From Phascolarctos cinereus (taxonomy: Eukaryota > Chordata > Mammalia > Diprotodontia > Phascolarctidae): a stretch of DNA of 64,000 nt. Shown here one piece after another: positions 21,651 through 32,772 of the stretch. The notes beneath the pieces are model-generated. The model was not told the origin of the DNA, made no database searches, and saw only the letters and a list, made by a program, of their open reading frames with translations. Location: contig NW_018343954.1 in NCBI RefSeq assembly GCF_002099425.1, forward strand, positions 25,815,501 through 25,879,500, given 5' to 3'. Both the position numbers and the translations under genes were made by a program. Positions within the stretch are counted from its first letter, which is position 1. The number at the start of each line of letters is the position of its first letter.

Positions 21651-22029
21651 ATCCAGGATTGGTGACTTAAACTCATTAAAAGCAACAAGATCCCCTCTTT
21701 CAATTTCTCAGTTGTTCAGGTTTTCCATTCCTTGTTAACCATTTTTGTTTTCAGTTTCCTCTTCTGAAAATCATTCGCCTTCATAAAAATTGAATGGATT
21801 TGCTTTTTCTCCTTCATTATATCGTTTCATTCATCATGAGCATCAGTTCTATCCTTTTTTAAAAATCTTCTTCTTGTTCAAATGTAGCTTTTAAAAAATC
21901 CTTTTTTTTCCCTTAGCATTTATCATTAGCCTCAGCTCCTTCCAAGTTTCTACTTGTCCTAACACTATACTTGCCCAGCTGGTTACTCTCATGCATTCAT
22001 CTTTAGACACTTGACCTTACTTCCATAGT

Positions 22030-22172
22030 ACATTGACCCAGGGCAAATCACTTAACCTCTGTCTGCCTAAGTTGCTTTAATTGTAAAATGGGAAAAGTAA
22101 TAGCATATTTGTAAAGTGCTTAGTACAGTGCCTGGCAGGCACATAGTCAGTACTTAATAAATGTTTCCTTCC
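22030..22172 (+). repeat. MIR nested in CR1/L3
   Basis: 'cccagggcaaatcacttaac', 'ttgtaaaatgggaaaagta', 'gtgcctggcaggcacatagt'. Sense; the head is missing. Confidence 0.75.
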
Positions 22173-22519
22173 TTCCTCAGAATCATTTCTGTTGCCCTCA
22201 GAATTTCATTTTTGAGAACGTACTATTCCTCTTGAGCTGATTACTGTAATTCCAAATCTGTTTCTCTTCCACCTTAATGCCCTTCCTCACACCAGCCTCC
22301 ATATGGGAACTGTCTCTCTCTCTCTTCCCCAACTCCACTGTCTGTTGGAATCCTTTTTAACTTTCACTGTCCACAGCAGGTGCCATTACCTGCACAATAC
22401 CTTCTCCAAAGCCCCCATCCAAAAAGGATCTCTTCCTCCTTATATCTTCATAGTTCATTGTCTATATTTCTCTTGAGAATTTACATGCCATTTTCTATCA
22501 TAGGTATTTCTGTCCCTTC

Positions 22520-22652
22520 TAATCTCTCTCTCTAGAAAGTAAAATATTAGTGGGAAGGGACTATGCCTTAATCGCCTTTGCAGACCTAGGACCTTGCAAG
22601 GTGCCTTGCAAATAGTAAGAACCTAATAAAATATTAGTTGAATTGAATTGAA
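22520..22652 (+). repeat. L2 3' end
   Basis: 'ctagaaagtaaaatattag', 'gaagggactatgccttaatc', 'aggtgccttgcaaatagtaa', 'gaattgaattgaat': sense L2 tail ending in its short tandem repeat. Confidence 0.65.
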
Positions 22653-22654
22653 TG

Positions 22655-24000
22655 CTATGCCTCAGAAGTCACAGTGAGTTTTCTTTTTATACAGTAGAAA
22701 GAAGTTATTCATTACCAAGGAACACTCAGATAAAACCCATCATACCTCAAGACTGTATTTGCCTAAATTGTAATTGTTTCTTTGACACTTGTGGCAAATG
22801 TTATAATAGCTCCTCTAAACCAATCCTGATTTGGACTGCAGAGTAGGGCTAATTCTCTTCCAAGTTAATGACATTCACCTAAAAGACTAGCCCAAGGCAA
22901 TCAGTAAAAAAAACCAGGATTAACATTTAGATAACCCAATTCCAAACCCAAACCTTAAGCAGTGTCTTTTTAAATCTCCAGAAATATCTTTGCTGGTTTG
23001 TCTCAATCCCAGGGGATTTAAGAGAAGGTTTTCCCACATTTTCTCAACTGCTGCATTGGGTTAGCTAACTTCCATTAAAGCAATTTAATTTTTTCTCATG
23101 AAATAAATGCTTCCTTATGGACTCATGAAAGTTTGTAATAAAGTATGAATCTTTAATCTCAAAGCATCTGAAACCATTTTTTTCCCTAGACGTTAATATG
23201 CTGTTTTCATCTAGTAGAAGGAAAAAGTCAAGGCACTGAGATGATGAAAGCCTAAATGATAAAAGATTTAACCATGACCTTGAAGGAAGCCATTGTTGTT
23301 GTAAACAAGGACCCCTAAGTAGTTACTCTAAGTGCCAAAACAAATGTTATCAAACATGATCTGTTCATTAATTCCACTCATCCTGTTGTAATTCAGTGAT
23401 CTCCAGCTATGGTGTGCTATGAAATCATCATAAACATATCTCCTGCCATGAGCTACAGTGGCAGTGGCTGGACTTTCCTTTCTTCTTTTACTACAGGGAA
23501 TGCAGTTGGAGCTGAAACCAATAGCCCTTGAAGGCAAAATTCATATCTTGGGAAGTATCCTTTCTAAACAGGCAGAGAACTGTGGAGTTCTCTCTCCAGT
23601 AGGATGTCAAAGTGAAGCCCTAAAACAGTGGGGAAGACCCTCCACGTGACCCTCAGCTGGATTTCGTCCAGCTTCTGGTTGCTATTTTTGTGATCATTGC
23701 TATTGCAGCACAAAGAAGATTTCACCTCTAGTCAGATGTTCTGGTTACCTCATTCAGAATGAAGCCTTAGAACTAAGGTTTGAAGTTTATAAACAGATAA
23801 GGGAATTTTGGAGTTTATAAAACTGGAAATGGAACATTCTTGGCGAAGACAAGGTAAGAGTTACAACCATCACACTCTTAGATGGGAGGAAGAGTAAGGG
23901 CTGGAACTGAGTAGACTGAGTAAGCAGGAAATTAAGGTATTTGAGGAGCATCAATATGCTTTCTCCTTCTTGCAGTTTCTTTCTTTCCCCCATTATTTAT
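22655..24000. other. Unassigned, possibly unique sequence
   Basis: The longest stretch of the intergenic part with no repeat I recognise. ORFs at 23328-23537 (minus) and 23458-23649 (plus) overlap each other on opposite strands and show no family resemblance. It could be old repeat or unique conserved sequence; sequence alone does not decide. Confidence 0.4.
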
Positions 24001-24130
24001 ATAGCATTTTATTTTACATAGCAAATTATTTATGTAGTGTTATTCACATGGCCACTACAAGGTTTGCAATATTATCTCACTTGATACTTACAACTTTATG
24101 ACATCAATGCTACATATAATATCGTCACCA
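24000..24130 (-). repeat. MIR fragment
   Basis: Weak antisense MIR: 'caaggtttgcaatattatct', 'atcgtcaccattttacaaaa'. Confidence 0.5.
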
Positions 24131-24327
24131 TTTTACAAAATTGTCTCAGAAGAGCTGTGACTCGTACTCTTTCCACTGTATGTTTTTTCATAATTATTAT
24201 ACTTCCTAAAAATATTTAAAATCCTCTGTCCTTTAAAAATAAAATTTTATTGCTATTTTTTTCATTGCCTAGATTTCCTCTGGTATGCTTCTGCCAACCC
24301 TCACCAGAGAATCATTCCTTATTGGAT

Positions 24328-24585
24328 AGCTAGGTGGCAGAGTGGATAGAGCCCTGGCTTTGCAGTCAGGCAGAGCTGAGTTCAAATTTGACCTTAGATA
24401 CTTACTGGCTGTGTGACCCTAGGCAAGTAACAACCTTAGTCTGCCTCACTTTCCTTACTTGCATACAATGAGGATAATAGCACCTGCCTCAGAATTGTTG
24501 TGAGGATGAAATGAGATAGTATTTGTAAGGTGCTTTGTGAAACTTAAGGGGCAATATAAATTGGTAGCTATTATTGTTAACTATA
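24328..24585 (+). repeat. MIR-family SINE, full length
   Basis: Sense copy starting 'agctaggtggcagagtggat' with a complete tRNA-like head, 'gctgagttcaaatttgacct', 'ctgtgtgaccctaggcaagt', 'gttgtgaggatgaaatgaga' and 'gcaatataaattggtagct'. The well-kept head is unusual among the MIRs here. Confidence 0.85.
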
Positions 24586-24714
24586 TAACAACAGCTATTA
24601 CTTAATTAACAGTTATTAATTTAAAAATCAAGTGAATTTAATATAGGTCCATAAAGAAGAAAAATAAGTGTGAATTAGCTCCTTTCTGCAGTTCAAGATA
24701 TTACAATATGTAAA

Positions 24715-24850
24715 CTCGTCATTCAGTGGAACACGTCCCAGCTATTCTCCCAACTTGACACTCCATCTGCTATAGCTATCTCTGTTGATGTATATGCAAT
24801 GTCCCAAAGGTCTTGGTGCAGTTTTAAGGGCACCCTGAATATGGGCAGGA
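24715..24850 (+). repeat. L2 fragment plus mariner-MITE-like fragment
   Basis: 24745-24790 reads 'ctcccaacttgacactccat', an L2 block also present at 27100. 24798-24840 ('aatgtcccaaaggtcttggt', 'gcagttttaa') resembles one arm of the mariner-type palindrome at 26331. Confidence 0.5.
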
Positions 24851-24894
24851 ACTTTTAGTCCCCTAAAAAGACTCTCCACCCTTGCCCTAAAGAT

Positions 24895-24985
24895 TTGCAT
24901 ATTTACCATCTGTAAAATTAGAGTCTTGGAATAGATAATTTTTAAGGTCTTATTTAGCTCCAGATCTGTGATCTAGGACCAAATG
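24895..24985 (+). repeat. MIR 3' variant fragment
   Basis: 'atttaccatctgtaaaatta' then 'ttagctccagatctgtgatc'. Confidence 0.6.
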
Positions 24986-25084
24986 ACTAGCTGAGCAGAT
25001 TCAGAAATTATCATCATTGTGGTTTTTCCCCAATCAAATGGTAAACACTAAGGCAACAAGTTTATAGTTTAACCTGGCCCAAAT

Positions 25085-25240
25085 GACAGGATTTTAGTGT
25101 TGGAAGGAACCTCACAAATCATTAAGTCCAACCCTGAACCTGATGCAGAATCCCCTCCACAACACCCCTGACAAGCCATGAGTAATTCAGACTCACTTGA
25201 ACACCCCTAAGGACAGGTTTAATTCCTGTGATATCTCCTA
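25085..25240 (-). repeat. CR1/L3 fragment
   Basis: 'aggattttagtgttggaagg', 'aacctcacaaatcattaagt', 'ccaaccctgaacctgatgca': antisense CR1/L3, split from 25460 onwards by an L2. Confidence 0.65.
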
Positions 25241-25329
25241 CATTACCATGACATCTCCTCCCATTACCCCTAGCTGACAGTCATCTCTCCCGCCTCCAAT
25301 TAACCTGCATAACAGTCATTTGTTTATAT

Positions 25330-25450
25330 GTTGTAACCCTCAGTATATTATGTAAGCTCCTTGAGGGAAGGATTATTTTTCATTTTTGTCTCTATCCCTA
25401 GCATTCTTTGTATGTGTTAAACTCTTATTAAATGCTTATTGCATTGGGTT
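25330..25450 (+). repeat. L2 3' end
   Basis: 'tatgtaagctccttgaggga', 'gtctctatccctagcattct', 'ttattaaatgcttattgcat'. Confidence 0.8.
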
Positions 25451-25459
25451 GGATTAAAT

Positions 25460-25720
25460 GGGAGCTCTTTATTTTAGGAGATAGCCCATTTCATGCCCAC
25501 TGAGCCCAGATCAACTCCTCCGAAACTTCTATCCACTGGTTCTAGTTATCTTCTAGTGCTACTCAGATTGTCTAATTCTTGAGACTACTCTTCAAAGACT
25601 GCAGTAAGTATACACCTACTGCCTTCTCTTCTCCATGAGAAATTCTCAGTTCTTTATATAATGTGGTTTTGAGTTCCTTTGTCAGTGACAGAGTTACAAT
25701 TAAAGATCAGGTGGTTAATC
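25460..25720 (-). repeat. CR1/L3 fragment (continuation)
   Basis: 'gatagcccatttcatgccca', 'cttctatccactggttctag', 'cttctcttctccatgagaaa' follow the antisense CR1/L3 order after the L2 insertion. Confidence 0.55.
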
Positions 25721-26330
25721 TGACCATTAGACTGCCTGGGCCAGTTGTAAGTCTAGGAGCCATGAGAGGGCAACAGGGGCTTTGAGAGAAATATAACAGT
25801 GACCCCCAGCTAGCAGGCCACCACACATGGCTAATAACTTAAGGGAACCAAGGAAAAAGTTTACTACCAGGCATCTTTCCCTAGGAGAAGGGAGGAATAG
25901 AAAGGAAGGAGAAAAAGTAGGTGTCTGATTGAGTTCAGGGGTCAGAAGGGACCAAGCTATTTGATTTTAAGGGCAGAGAATAACAAAGCTAGGTACCAGA
26001 AAGCAATGAAATCAGGAAAAAACTGACCAAGGAAGAGTAAAGTTCTGGAAATAGAGGAACTCTAGAACAGAATCATGATTGAGCTGGGCTGAGGAATGTG
26101 GTCAAGAGTAAGATAAATTGTTCAGGAACAGGGCCGTGAGGTGCTTGGCCTCCTTTTGACCAGGTAGGGTCAAAAGTCACTCCAGTTATATAGCAATCTA
26201 TTAACACTCTTGTGGTCATTTATCCTCAAGGATACAATGAAAAACTGTCAAATAGCAGATTGTGCATTATATCAATTGTATTCTCCTCCTGAAAAAGAAA
26301 TGATTGACTCAGGGTGTAGAATAAAACACA
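25721..26330. other. Unassigned sequence
   Basis: Less AT-rich than its surroundings, with no named repeat, splice site pair or conserved reading frame that I can support. Confidence 0.4.
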
Positions 26331-26393
26331 TAGGATGTCCCAAAAGTCATATTAAAGTTTAAAACAGCCGTATGCCTTTTGGGATAGCCTGTA
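26331..26393. mobile_element. Mariner-type palindromic MITE (~60 bp)
   Basis: Both ends carry the same inverted terminus: AGG.TGTCCCAAAAG.CAT on the left and, complemented, AGGCTATCCCAAAAGGCAT on the right, with ~20 bp between. A TA dinucleotide sits at the right edge, with CA or TA at the left, fitting a decayed TA target duplication of Tc1/mariner elements. Too short to encode anything. Confidence 0.6.
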
Positions 26394-26729
26394 TTCTCTG
26401 GACACTGACAATGTGGGAATTTACTTTGCTTGATGATGCATATTTGTTACAAGGGTTTTGCTTTTCTTTTTCAATGCAGGAAGTGGGGGAGAAAGAAAAT
26501 CAATTTTTGTTCACCCAAGAAAAACTTAATTACAAATTCAAAATAAAAAACTGTAGGCACAATTTGAAACAGTATTGTGGAGAAAAGTAGGTTTGGATTC
26601 AGACCTCACTGTGTAAACTCTAACAAAATTGACAATTTAAATATTTTTAAAATGGGTTAAAAAAAAAAAAGGAAGAAAAAACTGGTAATAAAATTGATCT
26701 TGGGTCATAGAGAATATTAAATATGGAGA

Positions 26730-26870
26730 GTTCAGAATCATTTTAAAGGTGAGGACACTGACACATTAAGACATTAAGAGATTTGCTCAAAATCATACCT
26801 GGCAAGTGGCAGAGCTGAGAATAGAACCTAGCTATCTTGACTCTTTCTCACCAGGCTCTGTATGTTTTCT
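26730..26870 (-). repeat. MIR fragment
   Basis: 'aaaatcatacctggcaagtg', 'agagctgagaatagaaccta' and 'ttctacaacaccacattg': antisense MIR. Confidence 0.65.
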
Positions 26871-27059
26871 ACAACACCACATTGTAGGTTTTGCCTTGAA
26901 TTTCTAGGTAATCCAGCCCTAATGATATTCCTCTGACTCAGGTGTTTTGGCCGTAATATAAGGGCAATAAGACTTGCCCCTGAATGCATTAGAAAGATGC
27001 TGTCATGATAAATGAACACTTCCAGCAATAAATTCAAAATATTAGGATGTGTAAACTTG

Positions 27060-27310
27060 TGTCATACTTTTTACCACAGGTGGAATATGTTCCAGCTGTT
27101 CCCCCAACTTGACACTCCATCTGCTGTCTCCCTGTAGTCCCATCAACCATTTCCCGTGCCTGGAATACATTCTCTCCTCTTCTCTGCATCTCAAAATCTT
27201 TTTCTTAAGACTCAGCTCAGACCCCATATCCTGTGAAAACCCTTTTCTGACTGCTCCCCTTCCCTGTGGTTAGTACTCTCTCCTTCCTCAACTTACCTTG
27301 TGTTATGCAT
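27060..27310 (+). repeat. L2 3' region
   Basis: 'cccaacttgacactccatct', 'ttcccgtgcctggaatacat', 'aagactcagctcagacccca', then the expected 'gcatgtaagctcctcatc'. Sense L2. Confidence 0.8.
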
Positions 27311-27599
27311 GTAAGCTCCTCATCAGAGATTCCTCTGATTCATTTTCAGAGTCCAGGCCAATCAATCTGATGAGATTGAAGGGTCTGGACCTTTGTATGA
27401 AAGGCAACTCCTATAGAGGTATATGGGTAGCCCTTGCACCTTGCAGAGAGGATATAGGGGCTTTTCTATTGTTCCTCAGTGAATGGGTCTGCTTCTGCTC
27501 CCAAGATGATTAGGAACTGAGAGGCAGGGAGGATAGACTATTCTTGGAAGAATAGGGGTCTATGAAAATGAATTGGAAATATTTTGGTCTACTGTGATG

Positions 27600-27680
27600 C
27601 TCAAATAATAACAGCAGCTGTCTTACAGGTTCGTTGTGAGGATCTAATGAGATAATGTTTATAAAACACAACATAAAAAG
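27600..27680 (+). repeat. MIR 3' fragment
   Basis: 'ttacaggttcgttgtgagga' and 'taatgagataatgtttataa'. Confidence 0.6.

Positions 27681-27774
<94 letters not shown>
27681..27774. repeat. Compound (CT)n(AT)n microsatellite
   Basis: About 44 bp of CT followed by about 47 bp of AT, both almost pure. Likely polymorphic. Confidence 0.97.
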
Positions 27775-27778
<4 letters not shown>

Positions 27779-27784
27779 TGGGCT

Positions 27785-28590
27785 TATATGTTGTTGTTTG
27801 TCCTTCATTTTGGAAGAGGACCAGTGACATCATGGGGTGATGTTTTGACTGGACAGTGAATCGGATTTAAGTGAGGCAGAGTTGCACAAAGTCATCAGCT
27901 TCACTGTCTCTTCCAGAGTCATCAAAGTCCAGTGGCAAGACAAAAGTCAGGATGACTGGTGATGGCCTGGGATGCAGTGGATGATCTTGGTGTTCTCAGT
28001 ATCTGACCAAGCTCTAAGAGCATGCTTCAGCCGCCTGCATGGCTGTGAAGACTTCTCCTGGAGGAATGAGTGGATGAGTAAGTGTCTGAGGCAGGATGTG
28101 AACTCATATGAGGCTTCCTGATTCTAGGTCAGGAGCTTTATCAGATGTGCCATCTAGCTGCTGCCTTCTTCTATGATGTTCACAACAGCTGTGTGGGAAG
28201 GAAATATTATGGCCCAGCATGCGGTGGATGAGCTTGGTGTCTTTAATGTCTGACCAAGCTCTAAACCTTCTACAGTGTCTGCTTCAACCACCTTCAGGTC
28301 CTTAGAACAAATTGTTCTCACCTGTCCTTTCCATGGGAAAAAGTCTTCTCATGTTTTATGGAGACACCCCTCTAACTCACTGACAGGTTTGAGACCCTTC
28401 AGCTGCGCTCAACCTGGTTTACTCCATTTGCCAAGATGGTTCATTGGGGTATGGTTGCTGTGCATGCCACAGCTTCTTAGAGCCACAGGTGAGAGCTGAG
28501 TGCTAGGTAGACATCAAAGGTGGATGAGTAGCCCTGAAAAGGGCTTGGCAAGCCCTCACACCAGAAGTGTTAGTCCTTTTTGAACACCCT
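27785..28590 (+). repeat. Unclassified dispersed repeat, family A (longest copy)
   Basis: Starts 'gttgttgtttgtccttcatt' and contains 'tgacatcatggggtgatgtt', 'gaatcggatttaagtgaggc', 'gactggtgatggcctgggat'. The block 'atg.gcttggtgt' followed by 'gtctgaccaagctctaa' occurs twice (27985-28016 and 28225-28264), so this copy holds an internal repeat or two overlapping copies. A MIR fragment (28080-28165) lies between. The first 170-230 bp recur at 6300-6530 and 55685-55870. No protein is encoded. Confidence 0.65.
28080..28165 (-). repeat. MIR fragment inside family A repeat
   Basis: 'gtctgaggcaggatgtgaac', 'ggcttcctgattctaggtca' and 'gtgccatctagctgctgcc'. Confidence 0.65.
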
Positions 28591-28874
28591 ATACTTCCCA
28601 TATATAGGCCTATATAAATGCTTATTGTAAAGTCAATATGTATGTAGGCACTCTATACTTATTCCCTTGCTCTTTCCCTTCCTATGTGAATGTTGTATAT
28701 GTTTTAAGAACTGGGTCTTTATTGGCCATTCTCCCTATTATAGAGATATAGTGACCCTTTATGGTCAGATCCCAGGTTTATACTCAGGTCCATGTGAGCC
28801 CAGAGTCCTTAGAGGGTGGGATCTTGGCCATGGGCCACTTACTTATTTATATATACTTGCTATGTAGTACTCTC

Positions 28875-29025
28875 CTCTGCTACTTCCTCAGTAGAATGTA
28901 AGTTCTTGGAGGGCAAGGACTGTTGGTTTGTTATTGTTGGGTTTTTTGTCTTTGTATCCCTAGCTTCGATCACAAGACTTCACGGTAAGTACTTTAAAAT
29001 GTCCATTGAGTCATTTGTTGAATTT
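28875..29025 (+). repeat. L2 3' end
   Basis: 'gaatgtaagttcttggaggg', 'caaggactgttggtttgtta', 'tttgtatccctagcttcgat'. Confidence 0.75.
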
Positions 29026-29780
29026 TATGCTATGGAATTCAGAATGTTGCACATTCTACTAGGTTGATGCATTGATTTGTTTGGCTTAACTGTTTCTCTT
29101 TGATATGAGAGGGTTTGAGAAAATGACAATGACATTATAAATAACAAAAGACACCAATAAAACATTAAAGCCAAATTTATATTATATATAGACTCACCAA
29201 ATGTAGTTGCAACTAATATATTGGTTAAATGCAATTAGTGATTCACTTTTAAGTATCACAATTTAAAGAAAACAATTGCAGTATCTAACAGCTTCCTAAT
29301 ACTGTACTGTTCCAGAATCTGCCACTCAATAAATGTACTTGCAATGAACAAGAGCTTTTTCTTCCTGGCTGAAATTAAATTGTAAACATCAATGAATCTT
29401 GTTAAACAAGTTGAAGCAGCTATATAACTTACCATAGATGTTTACTTTTTTTTCTGAGTGTTATTATCTTCTCTTTGGGAAAGGCAAAAACAGCCTTCTC
29501 AGCTAATATCTTAAGGCCACTAAAAGCTTCATAAAGCCTCAGAGTCATATGTATGTAAGCATTATTGCTAGATAGCACAAAGACCTCAGGAGAGGAAAAA
29601 CATACAACCCTTATTGGCAAGCTGCTTCAGCTGCTATTTCCAGGTTTATTTTAAGTAATTTTTTATGATAGATTGAACAACTTCAACCAAAAATGGAACA
29701 AATAAGTGAACAGAAACAGGAAATACAATCAACCACAAAATCATGAACTCCAAACTTTTACATTGTCTCTCTTTTTTCTT
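29025..29780. other. Unassigned AT-rich sequence
   Basis: No recognisable element; short ORFs on both strands only. Confidence 0.4.
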
Positions 29781-29786
29781 AGCAGG

Positions 29787-30010
29787 ATGTGGTGTGGTGT
29801 AGTGGAAAGTACTGGACTTTAAATTTGGTAAGACCTGGGTTCAAATGCCACCATCTGACACTCATTGGCTGTGTGACTTTGGACACATCATTTAACCTTT
29901 CTGAGCTATAGTTTTCCCATGTGCAAAATGGAGACAATATCTATAGAACTTATTTCACAGGGCTTCTGTGATGCTCAAATCAGATAAGGTAAATAAAAAT
30001 TCATGTACAT
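29787..30010 (+). repeat. MIR
   Basis: 'ggtgtagtggaaagtactgg', 'agacctgggttcaaatgcca', 'ctgtgtgactttggacacat', 'tcccatgtgcaaaatggaga'. Confidence 0.8.
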
Positions 30011-30019
30011 TTATTAATG

Positions 30020-30830
30020 TCATTATTGTTATGTCAATTATTATAGTTTACATAGTTTTGCTTTCTTCACTCTATATCACTTCACAGTTCCTCATGTCTC
30101 TTTGTATTCCTCATATTTTCAACTTTGGTGGTATAATAATATTCCATTACATTTTTATAGCTTACTTTATTCAGCCATTATCTCCTCTACCCCCCTTCCC
30201 CCCACCATTTGATACATAGGTTGTAGGAGAGATTCATTAGCATTACGGAAGTCATTAGCTGGGTGATGAATTTTTTGGTTATTGTCAGACTAACAAGCAT
30301 TTCTTAAATGCCTGCTATGTGCCAGACACTGCTCAATGCTAGGGATACAAAGAAAAGCAAAAAAACCCCAAAAAACAGCCCTTTCTCTCAAGGAATTCAC
30401 AATCTAACAGCAACTCTACTAAATCATAATAGACCATCTACTAAATCATAGAAGAGTTGAGATTTGTTTCCGTGGAGGAAATACCACACTGAGGAAATCA
30501 TAGATTATCAAAGTATTTAAGTGAAGTGGGTTCTTAATTATCTTTAAAAACATCCTTAGGCCATAGTCCTAATAATGGAATCAAAGACCTTGATCAGTAT
30601 TGTTAATCTTACTGTGTATTGCCAGATTATTCTCCAGAAAGTTTTTCAACAGTTCACACCACTAACAGTGTAAGAGAACGCCTTTCTTCCTTCACATCCA
30701 TGCCAACCTTAAATTTTGTCATATTTAACTATCTTTGTCAATTTGATGGCTGTAAAGTAGAACCTCAAAATTGTTTAATTTACATTTTCCTGCTTACTAG
30801 AAATAAATTAGCTCCAATATTGCATCACTA
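30020..30830 (-). repeat. Old L1 fragment (ORF2 C-terminal region)
   Basis: Aligns by eye to the antisense L1 at 34320-34820: 'taatattccattacattttt' corresponds to 'tagtattccattacattcat', and 30600-30830 ('ccagattattctccagaaag', 'aacagttcacaccactaaca', 'tttacattttcctgcttact') to 34640-34810. Much more diverged than the 33.9-kb copy. An L2 tail (30285-30420) is inserted. Confidence 0.7.
30285..30420 (-). repeat. L2 3' end nested in old L1
   Basis: 'taacaagcatttcttaaatg', 'cctgctatgtgccagacact', 'gctagggatacaaagaaaag', 'ctctcaaggaattcacaatc': antisense L2 terminus. Confidence 0.75.
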
Positions 30831-30839
30831 TTGTCTCAA

Positions 30840-31250
30840 TCTACATAGTTCCCATAACTCAATCCTCCACTCCACTTATCTACACAGGGAAATGGTCATA
30901 CCCTTGACCTTGCCATTACCTTCAACTGTTCCACTTCCATGTTCATGAACTCTGAAATTCCTTTTCAGATAATAATCTTTTATCATTCTATCTTTCCCTA
31001 TACTTCATAACTCTTTATTCTGATCTTTATCTTCATTATGATCTCCATTTTCTCTCATTACCCTTGAAAGGCAATATTCTCATTCCTTCTCTATCTTGAT
31101 TTTAGCAAACCATCTCAATTTTACAATATCCTTTGAGTCTCTCATCTCTTTATCCTAATCCCTATCATTTTTGCCAAACTTCAACCCTGACTTACTCCCA
31201 CCATTTTCCTCCTTCACTGCTATTCACTAGAGCTGAATGAAGCTAGAAGA
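30840..31250. repeat. Unclassified repeat-like sequence
   Basis: Blocks such as 'gaaatggtcatacccttgac' and 'catgaactctgaaattcc' resemble the 5' coding part of an L2/CR1-clade LINE, but I cannot anchor a domain. Confidence 0.35.
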
Positions 31251-31309
31251 AATCACAAAATAATACTGACTGGGTCCACTTTAGATTCATGTTATCTAAA
31301 AAAAAGAGT

Positions 31310-32500
31310 GGAGCCTTCAACAGAAACAGGGAAGTTTAGAAGGTGGGTATATTTAGAGGGAACAATTATGAGTCCTGTTTTGGAAATGTTGAGTTTGAAA
31401 TACAGAACATTCAGTTTAAAATGTCCAATAGGTAACTGTGGCTCAGGGCAGAGGCTAGGCTAGACATATAGATTTGGGAGTTATATGCATAGAGATCATA
31501 ATTAGACCAGTGGGAGCTGACAAGGGCAACAAAATAGATTTTTGTTCCTGCTCTCTAGAAGGCCCAAGACAGAGCCTTGGGAAACATCTAACATTAGAGG
31601 GCATGATCTGGGTGATGAGCCAACATGGAGAAAAAGAAGGAGCAGTTAGATAGGTAGGAGAAGAACCAGGAAAGAATAACATCATGAAAAGAGGAGAGAA
31701 TATCCAAGAGAAGAGGTTGGTCATCAATGTCAATTCCAGAAGATAGCTCAAGAAGGATGAGGACTGAGAAAAGGCCATCAGATCTTGTAATTAAGAGACT
31801 GTTTAAAACTTTGGAGAGAGCAATTTTAACTAATGAAGTTGGAAGCCATTCTGCAAAGGATCAAGGAATGAATTAGAGAAGAGGAAATGAAGATAGCAAG
31901 TATGACAACTTTTTTTCTAGAATTTTGGCTGATAAAAGGATGAGAGATGTAGGATGATGGGATGGCAAGGTCTAATGCAGTCTTTTTATCAATGAGGAGA
32001 CTTGAGTATGCTTGAAGGAAGTAGAGAAGGAACTAATATATAAGTAGAAGTTGAATATTAGAAAGGGGGGTAATTAAAGGGGAACGATCTACTGGAGAAT
32101 ATTGCAAAGCACAAAATAAAGTGCATATGGAGAGGCAGATGGGAGATGGAATATCCTGTGTAAGGAACAGCAAGAAGGCTGGTTTGGTTGGACCAAATAG
32201 TGGGGGAAGCAATATTCAATAAGTAGGGAAAGGCAGGCTGAAGCAAGGTTTTAAAGGGCTTTAAATATCAAACAAAGGAGTTTATATTTGATCCTAGAGG
32301 AAATAGGGAGTCATTAGAGCTTATTGAATAGAAAAGTGACATGGTCGGGCCTATGCTTTAGGAAAATCATTTTGGTAGCTATGTGGAGGATGGATTGGAC
32401 AGAGAAAAGATAAGGTAGGGAGATTCATTAGGGGGCTATTGCAACAGTCTAGGTGAGAGGTAATGAAGATATGAGCTTTGGTAATGCCTATAAGTGTATC
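31310..32500. repeat. Unclassified dispersed repeat, family B
   Basis: About 1.2 kb of purine-rich sequence with blocks I recognise as widespread in mammals: 'gccttgggaaacatctaaca', 'gaaaagtgacatggtcgggc', 'tttggtagctatgtggagga', 'ggctattgcaacagtctagg'. I cannot assign the family, and no coding domain is visible. Confidence 0.45.
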
Positions 32501-32679
32501 AGAGGAGGTTAGAGGAGAGAAATACTTTGGAGATAGACCTTATAAAATTCAGCAACTAATAAAACTGAAAATAAAGGGTGAAAGAGAGTTGATGAATTCT
32601 ACATTATTAGTGGGAGGACCCATATTGTTATGCTCCCAGATCCAGTCACATGCACTGGAGTATTGGAGGGATACCTATG

Positions 32680-32772
32680 TTATATGGTTCTTGTGAAGGT
32701 CAGATGAAACAATGAGCCTAGCACTCTGAAAACTTCAAAATACTTTGTGTGCCAGTTATTGTTATTATTAAG
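32680..32772 (+). repeat. MIR 3' fragment
   Basis: 'tcttgtgaaggtcagatgaa', 'tactttgtgtgccagttatt', ending (TTA)n. Confidence 0.5.

Larger units (their letters stand above)
20915..22300 (-). repeat. CR1/L3 LINE, main part
   Basis: Continues the 20410 copy: 'gactatgataaaattgtaag', 'gaactccagatatattatgt', 'agtatcattaacagcttaac', 'attcatccaggattggtgac', 'tgagcatcagttctatcctt'. These fall in the order expected of antisense CR1/L3. Interrupted by a hAT MITE (21411-21642) and a MIR (22030-22170). No intact reading frame. Confidence 0.55.

Noticed and set aside
22655-23740. Overlapping ORFs at 23.3-23.65 kb as a host exon
   Set aside because: No acceptor/donor pair in frame and no recognised protein; opposite-strand ORFs over the same bases argue for chance.
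27510-27840. ORFs rich in Tyr/Ile, Arg/Glu or Ser/Leu
   Set aside because: Translation of the CT/AT microsatellite.
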